Positions 37,701-52,700 of a stretch of 64,000 nucleotides of DNA are shown piece after piece (position 1 is the first letter of the stretch; every line of letters starts with the position of its first letter). Under the pieces are notes generated by a model. It saw only the letters and a program-made list of their open reading frames with translations, made no database searches and was not told the origin of the DNA. Origin of the DNA: Diploptera punctata (lineage: Eukaryota > Arthropoda > Insecta > Blattodea > Blaberidae). The position numbers and the translations under genes were made by a program. The stretch lies in the NCBI GenBank assembly GCA_030220185.1, contig JASPKZ010007287.1, forward strand, positions 690,501-754,500, read 5' to 3'.

Positions 37701-40700
37701 GATACGAATATCAACAATTCTTTCCATTTACATAATTCTCTTTCATCAGAAGGCCAGTAGTTGTCACTACCATCAACGCCATCTGATGACTTCTATTTCT
37801 AGAAAGTGTTAATTTAAGAATATAATATATAAAAATAGAAAATAATTTAATTTTAAATTTTAATACTCTTACTGTTTAATCATTCACACCCCTCTTATTA
37901 TGTATCTAGAAAATTGACTGATCCATGAATTGGGCATTTGTTGTTAACTTTTAATATACATTTGTGTTACAATACAAATTTTGTTTTTTAAAAAAAATTA
38001 AATGTTGATCTAAAAAATTTTTCTTTACAGTTCCATAATTCAGAAGATGCAAAGAAGGCATTAGAACAATTAAATGGTTTTGAACTTGCTGGTCGACCAA
38101 TGAAAGTTGGTAATGTCACAGAACGTTCAGATTCTGCACAAGGGCCTTCAATACTTGATAGCGATGAGTTGGATAGGACAGGCATTGATCTTGGGGCAAC
38201 AGGACGTTTACAACTTATGTTCAAACTTGCTGAAGGTTAGTTGGTTTGTAATTTTTTATATGGACACAACATTTAATGAAGTGCATAAAAATGTTGTAAT
38301 TGTGCACACTGTAGCATAGTTGGTTAAGGTAATACACTAAAAGCCAGAAAGTCCCAGTGGGGGTGAGCATTTTTAAACTGGTCTTCTGGCAGCACTATGG
38401 CCATGGGGTCTGCTTAGCCTCTAATGGAAATGAGACCAGGCGCTTGTTCTGGGGGTAAATATAGCCATCATGCATGGCTGACATCTCATGCCAATTTTCT
38501 AGAGGCCTTAATCTCCTACTACCCCTAAGGCCTGTAGTGGGATTACTTTACTTTTACTGCTGTAGAAACTAGATATTTAAAAATATCAAGTTGTTTTTGA
38601 GAATGGGAACATCTTACCTCAAATTAATGATAATTTGAGGTAAGATGTTCCCATTCTCAAAAAAAAACTTGATTTAAAGAACCTCAAAATGTTACTTCCT
38701 AAAATAAACCATTATCTAAAAATATGTTAGATGCCAAAATAGATCATATGAAATTTCTTGTATTCAACCGAGTGCAAATTTTGATTTGGAGACTTTTTGA
38801 TATGTTGGAACAGCTTTATACATTGAAATTTTATAGGAAAAAAATCACTATGAGGTTGAATTTAATATTAAATTAAAATACTTCATATCTCATCTCATAT
38901 CCAGTCTTCTAATTATACTGTAGTTTCAAAGCCTTGATAGCTTCATATGTCATCGACTGATGTTATGTCAATCAGAAGAACTACTTCTTCCCTCAAAGAA
39001 GTAGTTCTTCTGATTGACATAACATCAATGAGATATTACTGAAGATGAAACTGCAGTATAATTAGAAGACGGATATGAGGTGAGGTATGAAGTATTTTAA
39101 TTTAAGTTTTATACATTACTTAGAAAATGCTGAATTTTAAAGATAATTTGTTATGAGTATAATTTTCCAGTTAATATACATAGGTACAGCGGTTCCCAAA
39201 CTTCTTTGAATTGCAAACCCCTTTTACAGAGATCTGAGTAGCACGAACTATTGACTTATTAAATATACAGTAAACATGGATATAATTTTAATTCCAAACA
39301 AAAGATTTAATTTTCGGTGTTTTTATTTTAAATTTATCACTCACACTGAAGGACAAATTATTTAACACTCTAAGTTAAATTAAAGTTACTCTTAATTACA
39401 CAATGAATAGGTCTACTTACAATATTTTAAATTTCTTTCTTAACCTAAAATACATGTTTTCATTATAGAGTTACTCACCTCTTCCTTGGAATTCAGTGAG
39501 AAGGATGTGACTGCTTTTCATGGCACAGAGCTTTGAAGTCAGGAACTACAGAAGTTAAAGTCTCAAAATCACTTTCAGCATTAAGTCTGTTCCTGTATAT
39601 ATTTTGTAAATAGGGATATGAAGAAAAAGGCTTTTTGCACAAATATGTGGATGAAAAAAGGTAATAAAGCTGTATGGCTTTATTCGCTAACACTGGGAAC
39701 TCTTTTAAACTTAACCAGAAATCGATTGACAAAGATTTAAAACTTTTCTGCAACTGAAAATCAGAGGAAATATCAAGACACTTGTTTTATGTGTTTGCTT
39801 AACCCCTTAACTGGCCACCTAGCTAATGCAGTTCTACAGCTCTGTGGGGAGTCGTTTCTTCCTTTAATTTAAAATATTATAAAAAATACAGCTTCTAATT
39901 ACATTTCTTATTATTTTGCCCCTATTTTTAGTCTATTTTTGTCTTTATTATTATGAATAATCTTTCCTTATTTAAGAGGTCTTTATTCATTTGTAAACAT
40001 TTGTAACATATCCATCAAAATATTATACAAAACAACCATTCTCTTTCATTTGGTCATATTTTTTAATCAAAATTTCATATTTTTTATTTTTTTCAACTTT
40101 AGTACAAAAACGGCACAAGTGTCTTCTCGTGTTCAATTTAAAAGTAATTTGGAAAACATTATGTATATTACATGTAAAGAATATTAAAAATTGTGCAAAT
40201 CTCTTAAATGCAATTAATGTTAACTCTGGCATTACATGGTATCTGTCATCAGTGGGTTATTTCAAGTCTTACATCGAATATAAACTAAGCATTTAGGATA
40301 TATATAAATTAATTTATTTATTTATATTGGCAATTTACTCCTATGTTTATAATGTAAATATACAATCTCTTTTAACACTGTATAAATATTATAATTTAGA
40401 ACACACATGACCAGTGGCATTACTAAATACTATCAGTTACAAAGAATCGCTATTTTTTTTTATTTTTAGAACTTGAATATACCGTAAAAAATATATCTGT
40501 AATTAGTAGTTTTTATTGTAATAGTGATTATTGACGTCATTAGATATTATCAGTGGCGTTCTTGAACATTTCATCGCATTTTTTATAAGCTACTTACAAT
40601 TTACTGAAAATATGAGTGGTTTCTAAAATGAAGTAATTTAGCATTCATAATACTACAATTCCGTACTAACAATAATAATAACCAGTGACTTCTCAACACA

Positions 40701-43700
40701 CAAATGTCTATACTTTCACCAAAATTGAATAATAATAATAACTTATATACTATATAACAATTATTATATTATATATTTTCATAGTAATAAATATTGAGTT
40801 GTTTTGGTAGTGTTTATTTATGTTGAGAGAAATTTATTCAGTTTCTCAAATATTATGATACTGAAACAGATAGGCTACAGGTTAATGTAAATTTATAATT
40901 ATATAATATTTTAATTGCTTACCTATCAGTTGTTGTTTACAGTCTACAGTTTGAAAATGAAGAAAAATAAAAGTGTTTTTGCAAATGTTCACAAATGCAG
41001 TAAAAATACTTCACTGTACACAATATAGTTTACATTTTATACAAAAATTTAAAAAATTGTTTTATTTAGGCCTACACTGTCACACTTACATCCCTGGGTG
41101 TGGTAAATTCGGAAGCAGGGAACTGCACACAAGGGCACCTTACATCTTCTTCTTCTTCCTTTCATGTGATAGACCTAGTGGTCTGTTACGATCTCAATCC
41201 AACGTTTGAAGGGTCTGCCCAAAGATCTCTTGACTGGTAATTTAAGATCTGACGTATTCTTGTTCTGCTCATTCTTCGTACATGAGATTTCCAGTTGTTT
41301 CTGTATTTTTGTACATATTCCTTGACTGATTCTGTGTGTAATTCTTTGAGAAATCAGAATTCCTTTTATGGTCTGTCCTTGAATAGCCCGCAGTACGTCT
41401 CATAAATTTCATTTCTGCCACAGTTAGTCTTTGTTCATCTACACTGCGAATTGTCCAGGCCTCACTGCCGTAACATAATATGGGTCTGGCCAGTGTTTTA
41501 TAAATTCTAGTTCGTGTGTGTTGCTGTACTGTGTTTGGCTTGAAAATATTATTTATAATTCCTGTTACTCTGTTAAATTTTATAATTTTTTGACTAAAAT
41601 CGTTTTCTTCTTCGTATGTAACTTGCTATCCAAGATAGTTAAATGTGTTGGTTTGTTCTAATATTTTATTATTAATAACAATTTTACTGCGAACTGGGTC
41701 TTTTCCTAGGAAAGCCATGACTTTAGATTTCTCTGTTGAGATTTCCATGTTGTAGTTTATTGCTTCTTCTCGTATAAGACTTGAAAGCATAATAATAGTC
41801 CCTTCGATTGGTTGCCGGCCAAAGGAAGGCAAGACCAGTGATGGGGCTGCCATCTTATAGCCTCTGGTCAGGCTTTTCTGGAGAAGAAAAGAAAATAAAG
41901 GAAAGAAGAAATGGAAGAAAGGAAAGGCTCCCTAGCCCTCAGATGCCCTAACAGCGTCGGGGTCGGAAAAAAACAAAGAGTTAACCAAGAGAGGTTAGAT
42001 AGTAAAGTTAAAAGAGTGCAAAACACAAGTAAGTGGAAGAAATGTTTTGCTCAGCTTGGGCACCTTGTGGTCGCCATCCACATATCCCCTAGATGAGGAC
42101 CCCTGAGGGTGTAGTTTATTGCAATTTGGTGAAAAGAGTGGACTGAACGTTGTAGGTCGTCTTCTGAATTCGCTATAAACACAATGTCATCTGCAAATAA
42201 TAGGGTGTCTAAATTATATAATCTATTAAGTGGTATACTGCCATGTGGCAGTAGATGTGGTTGTAGTCTCCATTCTTTAATAATTGAGTTCATGTATATT
42301 ATGAAGAGCATTGGTGAAAGACCACATCCTTGTCTAACTCCTTGATTAATTGGTCTGCATTCCGAGATTTTATTTTCAATCTTAACTTGGATGTAATTAT
42401 CCTTATAAATATCATATATAGCTTTTATCAGTTGGTCTGGGATTCCATCATATTTGAGGATTTCTAATAATTTGTTTCTATTTACTTTGTCAAATGCCTT
42501 CTTCAAGTCAATAATTTTATATACTGTTTCTTTTCTTTCTTTTTTAGAAACACACAACACATCTCTTACTCTCGTGTTTCTTTTTCCCTGATTTGGAAGG
42601 CGAATTCAAGTCAGGGAAATATCGACCATGAAATCTGCTGGGGGAGTACGTATTGTGTAAACAGGTGCAGCTTCGCTAGGTGTTGTTCCCGCATACTCTT
42701 CTAGCATTTTTTGAATGAGATGCATGCGGAACTGTAAGTTAGTGTATCTACCACCTTTTTTTTTTATGTATTACAAATGAATTGAACACTGTCAGATCCA
42801 GTAGATGTCGGAAATTTTTTTGATAGTATTTCTTGAGGCGTTTTCGTGTTGTGGCGTAAGTTACGATTTACTGGTCAGAAAGATCAACTCCCCCCCCCCC
42901 ATAGCATCGTTATATTCAATGCAGACTACTGGCTTATTCTTGGTACCAGTAGTACTTTTTCTTTCAAGAACAGCCCTGACCTCCGCATCATGAACACTGC
43001 TAAGCATACAAACTTCCCTCTTAGCTTTCCATTTCAGAGTCATCAGTTTCTTCCTGTACGAATATGCTATTTCTCCCTTCTTCAGTTTTTTATTCATGAC
43101 ATCTTTAGGTAGTCCTTTTCTATTGCTTCTTACAGTCCCAACAGCATCTGTGTTCAAAGTGTTGAGAAAGTCAAAAAGCTCAGGGCTGCTATAATAATTA
43201 TTAAGGCCAATCAAGTAGCCTTGATTCAATAAATTTTGTGCTAATGTGCACACAATTTTGTTAGGCTTGAGCATCCAAGAAATGTCCACTCCAAGCACCT
43301 CGTCATTGAGCTCTGTAGTTCTTCCTGTATACCAGAGCATGTTCCATACATACCCAGTCCCTGCTTCACACAATTTATAAGACTCCATCCCAAATCGAGA
43401 TCGTTTTTTTTGGGATGAGTACTCTCCAACTAAGTCGTCCTTTCCACAGAAGCAGACCTTCGTCTATGGATATGCTTCTATCTGGTGTATATGCTTCCGA
43501 GATTTTAGAAACCAAATGGTCAAAAATTTACTTTATAAATTTTAGGAGACATTTGCCTATCGTATTCTTCATTATTTGAAAAATGAAGGAAACTGAGGAG
43601 GAGAAAATCTTTTTTCTGTCATTAGTTGATAAAAGATTGGAGTAGCCAACAAACAATTTCTAGAAAAATAATGTCCTAATTTTGGTTTTTGAATTATACC

Positions 43701-46700
43701 CTGTAATAATAGAATTGCAAAAAATCATATTTCATTTTTGTTGGTAGGCATCCAATCCTGATCCCTGCTCCTCCTCTTCATTTTTCCAAGCAACGTTTTT
43801 GCCGAAATTTGTTGCTGGGCATATAAATTTGACTGCTCAGCAATGTGCTGGCAAATATTGTCGTCAAAAAATAATTAAAAAATTGTTTCGGGTTCGATTT
43901 TTCCCATAAATTCTCCCTTTACCCCAGGAATAAATTTAGCTGAGAATTTGTCCCTCTTTTGACCATTATCTGTCCACACTGTAGATACTGATGGGTTGTT
44001 ATCATAGTCTTCTTCACTTTCTTGATCTTCTTCACCACTACTATCACTAGATGAACAACTGTCCGATAAAAAAAGAGGTTCATTCACCGGTAAAATAGGG
44101 CAAATTACAGAACTACTTGTTCCTGGAATATTATCATCTGGTACAATTTCCCCTTCATCAGAACTGGGCTCACTAAAAATGTCTTCTTCGCCACTGAATT
44201 CCAACATTTTGTTTACCATTTCTCGCAAATCGTCGCTAGGCAAATCGGCCGACCAATATTGCCTTTTCGACATATTCAATTAAATAATCCAATGCAAAAT
44301 ATGTAAATAAATAAATAAGGTTAACTATTCAAAGTTAAAAATGGGAAACACATTATGAGGTTCTTAATTAATAAATTAATGAGTAATTTTTACATCTTAC
44401 CTCATATATCATGTTTTATTAAACACGGTAACTATAGTTTTCAAATGTCCGGTAGTCATAATGGCGGTTGAAAATGAATGACAAGATCATTTGAAAACTA
44501 TAGTTACCGTGTTTAATAAAACATGATATATGAGGTAAGATGTAAAAATGACTCATTGATTTATTAAGGTTAACTATATAAATGAATAAAAATAACTGAT
44601 AATATAATTTGAACTAAAAAAACTAGATACGAAATAACACATTCGAACATCTAACTAGTTAAGTTATGTAGATAGGAAATAACACTATGAGGTTCTTTAA
44701 TATTGTTTATTTTTTATTATTTCACTCATCTCATACTTCATTATGAAGTATGAGGTGAGTGAAATAATAAAAAATAAACAATATCTAACTAGTTACTTGA
44801 AGACTGGAGAATGGAGGGTAAAAGTTAGCAACCCCAATGGAATGTTTGTGCAATATTTTTCTACTGTGATAAAAGACAGACCTCTCATTTAAACGTGTGA
44901 GAAGGTACAAGAAACTGTACCAGAGTTACAATTTTTTCATTAACTTCGACCGTTTTTGCATTAAGGTTTAAGGCTAATCTGAGTTGAGAGATATATTATG
45001 TTGAACAAACAGATGGTGTCTGTTTTTTTTTTTTTTTTTTTTTTTTGAACACGTCTAGTGAATTATATTTTATCATGAATGTTATACAGTTGGCCAGTTA
45101 CCGATATACGTTAGTCCGTTCTTGCGCGCATACATGATGTGTGATTTTAAGCCATGTAATAAGAAACCGGTAAAAGGGAGTTGAAAAAATCACACTAGAT
45201 GTCATACCCATACAGAACAGATCTTCAAAGTTTTGCGTTCCTGTATTGTCAAATAACTTAGAAAAAAATATATATCTTGCTGAATATATCCATAACTCCC
45301 ACTGAGTGAAGGTTTTATTGATGCGGATATTCACGTAACGCCCACCCAATGGGTTAATTCTATTCTATAGTGTTCTGCCCAAGGGCATATCTTTCACTGC
45401 AATCATAGCATTTTCATGCTATTCTTCGCAGATTTACCAAGGAATTATAGGTAGGCAGGGTAGTTTCCCATTGCTTTCCACACCAGTGAAATAATGATGA
45501 TGATGATGGCCGGATGATTTTCGGGGACTGTTGGGCCCTAGGCTTCTTGACATTTGTCTTATAGGCGACGAAAAATCCCAAAAAAAACCTCACCTGGGAG
45601 CCTGTCCTGAATGGAAATTGAATCCAGCCCGCTGCGTGACAAGGCACCATGCAATCTTGAGACCACATCGGTGGACGTTTGCTTAATATCGATTTTAAAA
45701 TTCCCTCTTTCAAGCGATTGTGAATTCAATTGTTATTTATTTGACATATAACAAAGAAATATTCTCAGATTTTTCTAATTTCCTTTAAATGTTTTAACCA
45801 TGTTCTTGCCATTTTCATCCAAAGAAAATTGATTTTGTACCAAGGAATTGTTAAGAGTATCAAAGCACTTTGTTTAATTATTTAAATATTTCCCAATGTC
45901 TTTATTGAATGATTCAATATGGTTTTCCTCAATATGTAAATGTTTATAGTGACCCCTGAACGAAATAAGTTGAAACTGTTGATTTTCAATAAAATTTCTG
46001 AGAAATAAGCAAAAGTTTGAAGCCAGATTTAATCTTCATGCATTTTACTTTGAAGGCATGACTGGTGAGAAAAATGTTGGAACTTCCTCTTAAGCTCTTA
46101 CACACTGTAAATGGTTCTATCTCAAGATAGTGACCAACTTCAATGTGAGATAATAAACAGTTATAAAAAATGTTCATTTCCTAACAAAAGTGCTAAAAAA
46201 ATGCAGGAATTTGTTGGGTGAACCTACCTTAATTATAATTAAAATTTCTTCATTGTCCAACATACATTTCAATCTATTGGACATGCATTGGAACAAAGTG
46301 TTTGTCTATGAATGAAACAGTGTATCCAACAGTTTGATGCTACTGATTTCACACTAGCAACACACCTATCATAGATTTTGCACTGTTTGAACAAATATAT
46401 ACGTAACAAGTACAGTGTAGCATTTCCATGGAAGTATACGTAACAAGTACAGTGTAGCATTTCCATGGAAGTATTTATCGGTTAACTTAAATGTATCTTC
46501 TCTAGTACTTCTGTCTTTTAAGGATCTGCAGAATAATAGCTTTTCTGCAATATCCCCATTTAATGTAACTAGCAACATTGATCAATTCAACTAGAATTGC
46601 AAAAAAAAAAAAGCATTGAACTCTTTCCAAAATCTTATTTTCAATCTATACTAATTCTGAACTAAGTTCTAGTTGTATTGTAAACAAAATTGCATAAGGT

Positions 46701-49700
46701 ATTACTTCGCTGACACTGTCTATTGGGGTAACATTTTTCATCTGCCATGAGGCTGAATTGTGTACTGAAATGTCATCGATAAAAACATTGTTCTTAGGCA
46801 ACTTTGTATTTTATGGGAAATGGACTGAATAATAGATAAGATGGTACCAGCAATTAGGAACTTCCATTTCTAATTTATTTATGATAAAAATTATATATGG
46901 GCCTTACTTATTTTAGGAATTCACACTATGAGGTATATTCATTTAGGTAGAATTTTTTATCACTCACCTCATATTGTTCAATATGAACAATATGAGGTGA
47001 GTGATAAAAAATTCTATCTAAAAATATATGGGCCTCCCTAATCAGACGTTTATATTTCCTCCATGATGTCGATAGATATCCTTTATTTAACAATTTCATT
47101 ATGAGCAGAATTTATGCTCCATGCTGATTTACCTGTAAATTCTGCAGTTATTTTCACCATATTCTCAATGGCTGATATAGGATATTTTTCACTAAACTGT
47201 TTGAAAACATTCAAAATAATTTGTTTTTATCCACTTTTCAAAGGTTTCCTTTTTAATGCTTTAAAATTTGTATAGATGAAGCAGATATATTGAAACAATT
47301 GAAATTCCAATCAATATATTCTGCATTGTGCATGCGTAAGAATTGAACAATGAAATGCTTAATAAGAATCAAATGAATCATGAATTCTTCTTACCCCTTA
47401 ACACAGAACTGCTTCACCATTCATTTGATTCTTATTAAGAAAATCTCATGTAAAAATTCCCAACTTTATTATATGAATGAAATGCTTTTTTAGAATCAAT
47501 GCTATGAGTTATTATATTAATGTTGAAGTAAAATTATGAGGTATCAAGTTTTCTTTAGTCAGACTCAAAAAAACTTGATTAAAAGAACCTCAAAATATTA
47601 CTTCCTAAAATAAACAATTATGAGGTATAATCATTTAAATTTATCGGAGAACATTTTTTTTAAACAACTCACCTTATAGAATTCATGTTTTTCACAATAC
47701 TGTGGTTTCAAATTCAATTGCGTTCATCCTCAGCCATAACTCCGACTTATGAAATTCTTCGACTTCCAACTCTTCTATTGTCACCATCTTCAGCGCTGCC
47801 ATCTATGGTTGAATTTGTGAACTTCAAAATCAAATTTATTTTCATTAGGAATATCAAAATTCATCTTTATTTTTCTGAATGTATATCTTTTCCCAAACTG
47901 TCATAAAGGTTTATCCACTTATTTTAAAGTTATGCTTCTCTTCCAATTGTATGATGTTCTAATAAAGTATGTGCAGAAATTGCAGATTTTTCAATTTCAC
48001 AATTTTTAATATTTCTAAAATGTTCTTTTGTACGAGTTTCTAAATTCCTTTTAGTTTTTTCTGTATAAACTTAATTGCAATCTTTACAACTTATTTGATA
48101 AATTCCAAATTTCTTACTATGTGGGACATTGACTTTTTTTTATTGGTAATTAGATTATCCAGAATAAATTTATTTATTGGTGCCAATGAAATATTGTATT
48201 TGTCAAAAAAATTTTTGAAATATTTTTCTGTGCATTTTATATTCATGTGAGATTTCATGACTCAATATTTATTAGTTATTAAACTGAAATGCTTATGTAT
48301 TAATCTATTATAATTGTAATTACATATTTTAGGATTTTCTTTTATATAACACACATAAACATGTGCTAGATAATATATATTTTTATTATTTTTATTTCCT
48401 TCATTTTGAGTGTTAGAGATTGAAATAGATTTTCTTACATGCTTAAAGGTAAACCATTATTCAACCAATGAAAATACAGTCATACATCTGGTTTGTTTAC
48501 ATTACAACTGGAACTTAGCTCAGAGGAGGTATAGTTTGCCGTATCTTAATTCAGCAGTTGATCATGTTTGTCCGACAATGTACCATATTGGCTTATTACA
48601 CAAAAAAAATTCTTTGCATGCACTGAACTACATCATTTATATGTGGCCATACTAGAATTTCTCTGCTCAAATGAAGTTTTGCAATTCTGTAGCTAATGCA
48701 ATAAGATGCTTCGAGAGCTTTTTCGTTGTCACTGTTTACAGCAAATACAAAAGACATTAAATAATTTCTCAATTCGTTAGTTTTTATGTATATAATAATG
48801 AACAAGGATCACTTGGTGTTCTGCACTGATCTTCAGAAAATAGTTGGAACACCATTCCAAATTGCTGAATATTATTGGGAAGCCCACAAGTGAATGATGA
48901 CAAATCAAGAGCTTCAGAACATTTAAATACTACTACTACCACCACCACTGCCACCATCCCCACTTTCATATAAATAATAAAACAACTTGATTACATGGGT
49001 GGAATATTTATTTTCTAAATGACATTTAAGTAGAGACTTTTTCATACTACTATTAGCAACACTCTGATCTTGATAGTCTCACCTGTATAAGAAAATCCAA
49101 ACCTAATGTAATAATAAAAATTAGTTTTCTTAACATATGGTGTACCATTATCAGATTGACACAGTTTACTAGAAATCGAATGCCCTGTTGAGTTTGATAT
49201 TGATGCAACACCAATTACCAATTATACTTCTAGTTTCCATTTCAAACTTGCACTTCTCAACCAATTATCATAAGTAATGCCACGAGTGATTTCCAAATTT
49301 AACTAGAGGATTTGGAAATCAAGAATGGGGAAGAAGCCGCCCTGGCTTGGATGGACTCTAGCATGAATGTGGTATGATAATTGTCATGTAAGAGTATTAT
49401 TTATTTATTCACTTTCTTTTTCTTTTTGAATGATCAAATGTTTATCTTGGTTATGTTTTTACTTGAGACTTCTTGTTTACATTAAATATCATTTTTATAT
49501 TTATATATTAAATTTGGGAATTTTTAACATTATGAGGTTCAATTAATAATAATTAAATGAATCGTGATTTTTTCTTACCTCATACATCTATGTTTCTTTA
49601 AACACAGCACTGCAGTATCGGCGACCCTTTGTCGTCATCGTCAGCTGTTTTCACGACTGTCAATTTTTTCTCCTTTTTGCCGGTAATTATCTAGACTGCC

Positions 49701-52700
49701 ATCTGGTGTTCTTTTGAAGGAATTCCTCTTCAAACTGCCATCTGGTGTTGTTTTGAATGAATCATTTCCTAAACTGCTATCTGTTGTATTTTTGAAGAAC
49801 TTTGTAATCAAGCTTGGTTCTTCCGGAATCTCGAAGTTCATAGTTCTAGTATGGTTTTTTTGAATATATATTTTTTCCCAAACTGTTAAATCCAAAGGTT
49901 TTTTTTAACAGTTTGGGAAAAAATATATATTCAAAAAAACCATACTAGAACTATGAACTTCGAGATTCCGGAAGAACCAAGCTTGATTACAAAGTTCTTC
50001 AAAAATACAACAGATAGCAGTTTAGGAAATGATTCATTCAAAACAACACCAGATGGCAGTTTGAAGAGGAATTCCTTCAAAAGAACACCAGATGGCAGTC
50101 TAGATAATTACCGGCAAAAAGGAGAAAAAATTGACAGTCGTGAAAACAGCTGACGATGACGACAAAGGGTCGCCGATACTGCAGTGCTGTGTTTAAAGAA
50201 ACATAGATGTATGAGGTAAGAAAAAATCACGATTCATTTAATTATTATCATTTTTATACTTAATGTTCAAAGTGATTTATGTGCATGTAGCTGTTTATAT
50301 TCCTATACGGAAACTCACTCAGTTAGGAGATCATTCCAGCTCCCTTTATTTTTCTGTCTAGCTTTCCTGATTGATTATTATAGTGAAAACACTCATTTTA
50401 AGTCACTCTGTTGTTTTGAGAACTATTATTGAGTTATGCTAAAACGCTTAGGTAAGAAAGATGAATCAATCCTTGCCTCCTATGGGCCCAGGGCAAGTAG
50501 CTTTGTGATTAATAACCTTGGAGGTAATCAGATCTACGCTAATAGAAGCAACAGAAACAAAAGACGATCCAGAGCGGCACGAAGGGTAGCGAGTAGTGAG
50601 GTTTTAACCCGCACAAAATGGTAGCAGAGCGTGGTTATAACCTCACTACTCGCTACCCTTCGTGCCGCTCTGGATCGTCTTTTGTTTCTGTTGCTTCTAC
50701 TAGCATAGATCTGATTACCTCCAAGGTTATTAATCACAAAGCAACTTGTCCCGGGCCCATAGGAGGCAAGGATTGATTCATCTTTCTTACCTAAGCATTT
50801 TAGCATAACTCAATAATAGTTCTCAAAACAACAGAGTGACTTAAAATGAGTGTTTTCACTATAATTATCAATCAGGAAAGCTAGACAGAAAAATAAAGGG
50901 AGCTGGAATGATCTCCTAATTGAGTGAGTTTCCGTATAGGAATATAAACAGCTACATGCACATAAATCACTTTGAACATTAAGTATAAAAATGATATTTA
51001 TTGTAAACAAGAAGTCTGAAGTAAAAACATAACCAAGATAAACATTTGATCATTCAAAAAGAAGAAAGAAAGTGAATAAATAAATAATACTCTTACATGA
51101 CAATTATCATACCACATTCATGCTAGAGTCCAAGCCAGGGCGGCTTCTTCCCCGGTCTTCAGGACCAACATAAATTCTGCCACTCGTGGCTCCAGACGAC
51201 CTTGTCCACTTAAAAAGTCCGATCCCATCCCGGAATGGATAGATGAATGAAAATGAATGATAACGTTCTCGCTGTGCATAACGTATTTGAAGGTTCCGAG
51301 GTAGAGGGGAGATGTGCCGTAGGAACAGCGCACCAGGAGAGGTAAAGAGGGAGAGTGGGGGTAGATGCATAGAGAAAGGAATATTGGCATAGTTCATGAA
51401 TCTCACAGTCTAGGGAGGATAACGACGCTGCAGTAATGAGCCGAAAAACGCACTTTCGGTTCAAGGACTATTTAACAAATAAAATTTAAGCTGTTTACTC
51501 ACAAATTATTATTTAAATATAGTTATTTTAAAATATTTATACATTTCATGTAAATGGCTATGTTGAAAACAAATGAGAAATGTTTGGTTATTAACATTGA
51601 GGTAAGATAAACAGACTCAAAATAATATGTTTGGTTATGTTTCATTTGTTCATCACTGCAACTTGATCATATTTATTGGCGAATAGGATCGCAATATTGT
51701 AAGAATGCACCCTAGTGGAGAAAAAATTAAACACATTAAACTGTATATTATAATATAGGTTATTAATTTTTTTTAGGAAACAACTCAGTAAAATCATTAT
51801 TTAAAAAAACACAATTATTAAACACACAATTATCAAATGTTTAGTTCAAAGGAATATGTTCATTATGTGTTATATTCAATATGTTTGTTGGAGGGTCAAT
51901 CAATGCAAAATAATGCTCTGACCTGTTCAGAATATTAAAAAGTAGGAGCTTTCTTTATTTTCATAAACATAATTTGATGAATATTGAGGTGAAACACGAC
52001 CGTTATTGGTTGTAAAGCAAAATTTATTGAAATTTGATTGGTCATTGTCTGCCATTTGGGGCATGAGTTAAATAGTCCATTTTAGATGTGAATGGAAACA
52101 GTTATGTTACTCAACTAACAACTGCATTTTCTACCAGGTGAAGGAGAAGTAGGTAGGATACTTGTTTATTTTTTATTTCACTCACCTCATACTTCATAAC
52201 TCCTAGCAACTCGTGCTAGGAGTTATGAAGTATGAAGTGAGTGAAATAAAAAATAAACAATATTAAAAAACCTCATAGTGTTATTTCCTATCTACATAAC
52301 TTAATATGGTAGGATACTGTTCAAAATAAAATAATTGTAATTAATTGTTATTCAAACTTCAGTTTAGATTTTCTTATATAAATATTTACTGGCTATAATA
52401 GTTGTGTAAAAATTTGTATAATGTCTTCTTGAATTAGAATCCGTCCGATTGCATTGCAAGCGGTGGCTAGGTGCCTCAGACGTAGAGAATTGTGTATGAG
52501 AAAAGGAAAATTGAGCATGCACTAGAAGCCTGGATTAGTATAACGGTTAGCATGCTAACGTACAAAGTTTGAGGTTCAGATTCAAATCCCAGATCGGGCA
52601 TTAATTTTTCTTTACAAATTAATAATCCAGTCTAGAATTTTAATTTTTTAAGAGAATAATTTCCGGCCAAACTGGAATTTGATCCCAAGATCTCTAGTTC

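Larger units (their letters stand above)
41055..44279 (-). pseudogene. piggyBac-like transposase, broken, with LINE inside
   Basis: The minus strand begins at 44279 with an acidic N-terminus (SADLPSDDLREMVNKMLEF and a Ser/Asp/Glu tract). It continues in broken frames through the DDE region (42861-43388: TGYVWNMLWYTG, GVDISWMLKPNKIVCTLAQN, NNYYSSPELFDFL, GTVRSNRKGLPKD, EYNDAMGGGE) and a C-terminus YAGTTPSEAAP. It reaches VSKKERKETVY at about 42519 and resumes at about 41130 with VPLCAVPCFRIYHTQ, the cysteine-rich tail. Two catalytic acids look lost: the DN-Y-TS motif reads NN and MGGVD reads MGGGE. The gap is filled by a LINE. Transposase function is not possible. Confidence 0.88.
49317..51155. 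repeat. large palindrome, LTR-like, carrying a PLE
   Basis: Left arm (49317-49499 and 50258-50615) and right arm (50640-51155) match base for base over about 520 bp, meeting around GGTTTTAACCCGCACAAAATGG. The arm carries AATAAATATCAT and a purine tract GGGGAAGAAG, and its inner edge is followed by TGGTAGCAGAGCGTGG, similar to a primer-binding site. I read it as two inverted LTRs of an LTR retrotransposon; the superfamily is unknown. The right side continues to about 51480 in related unique sequence. Confidence 0.6.
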
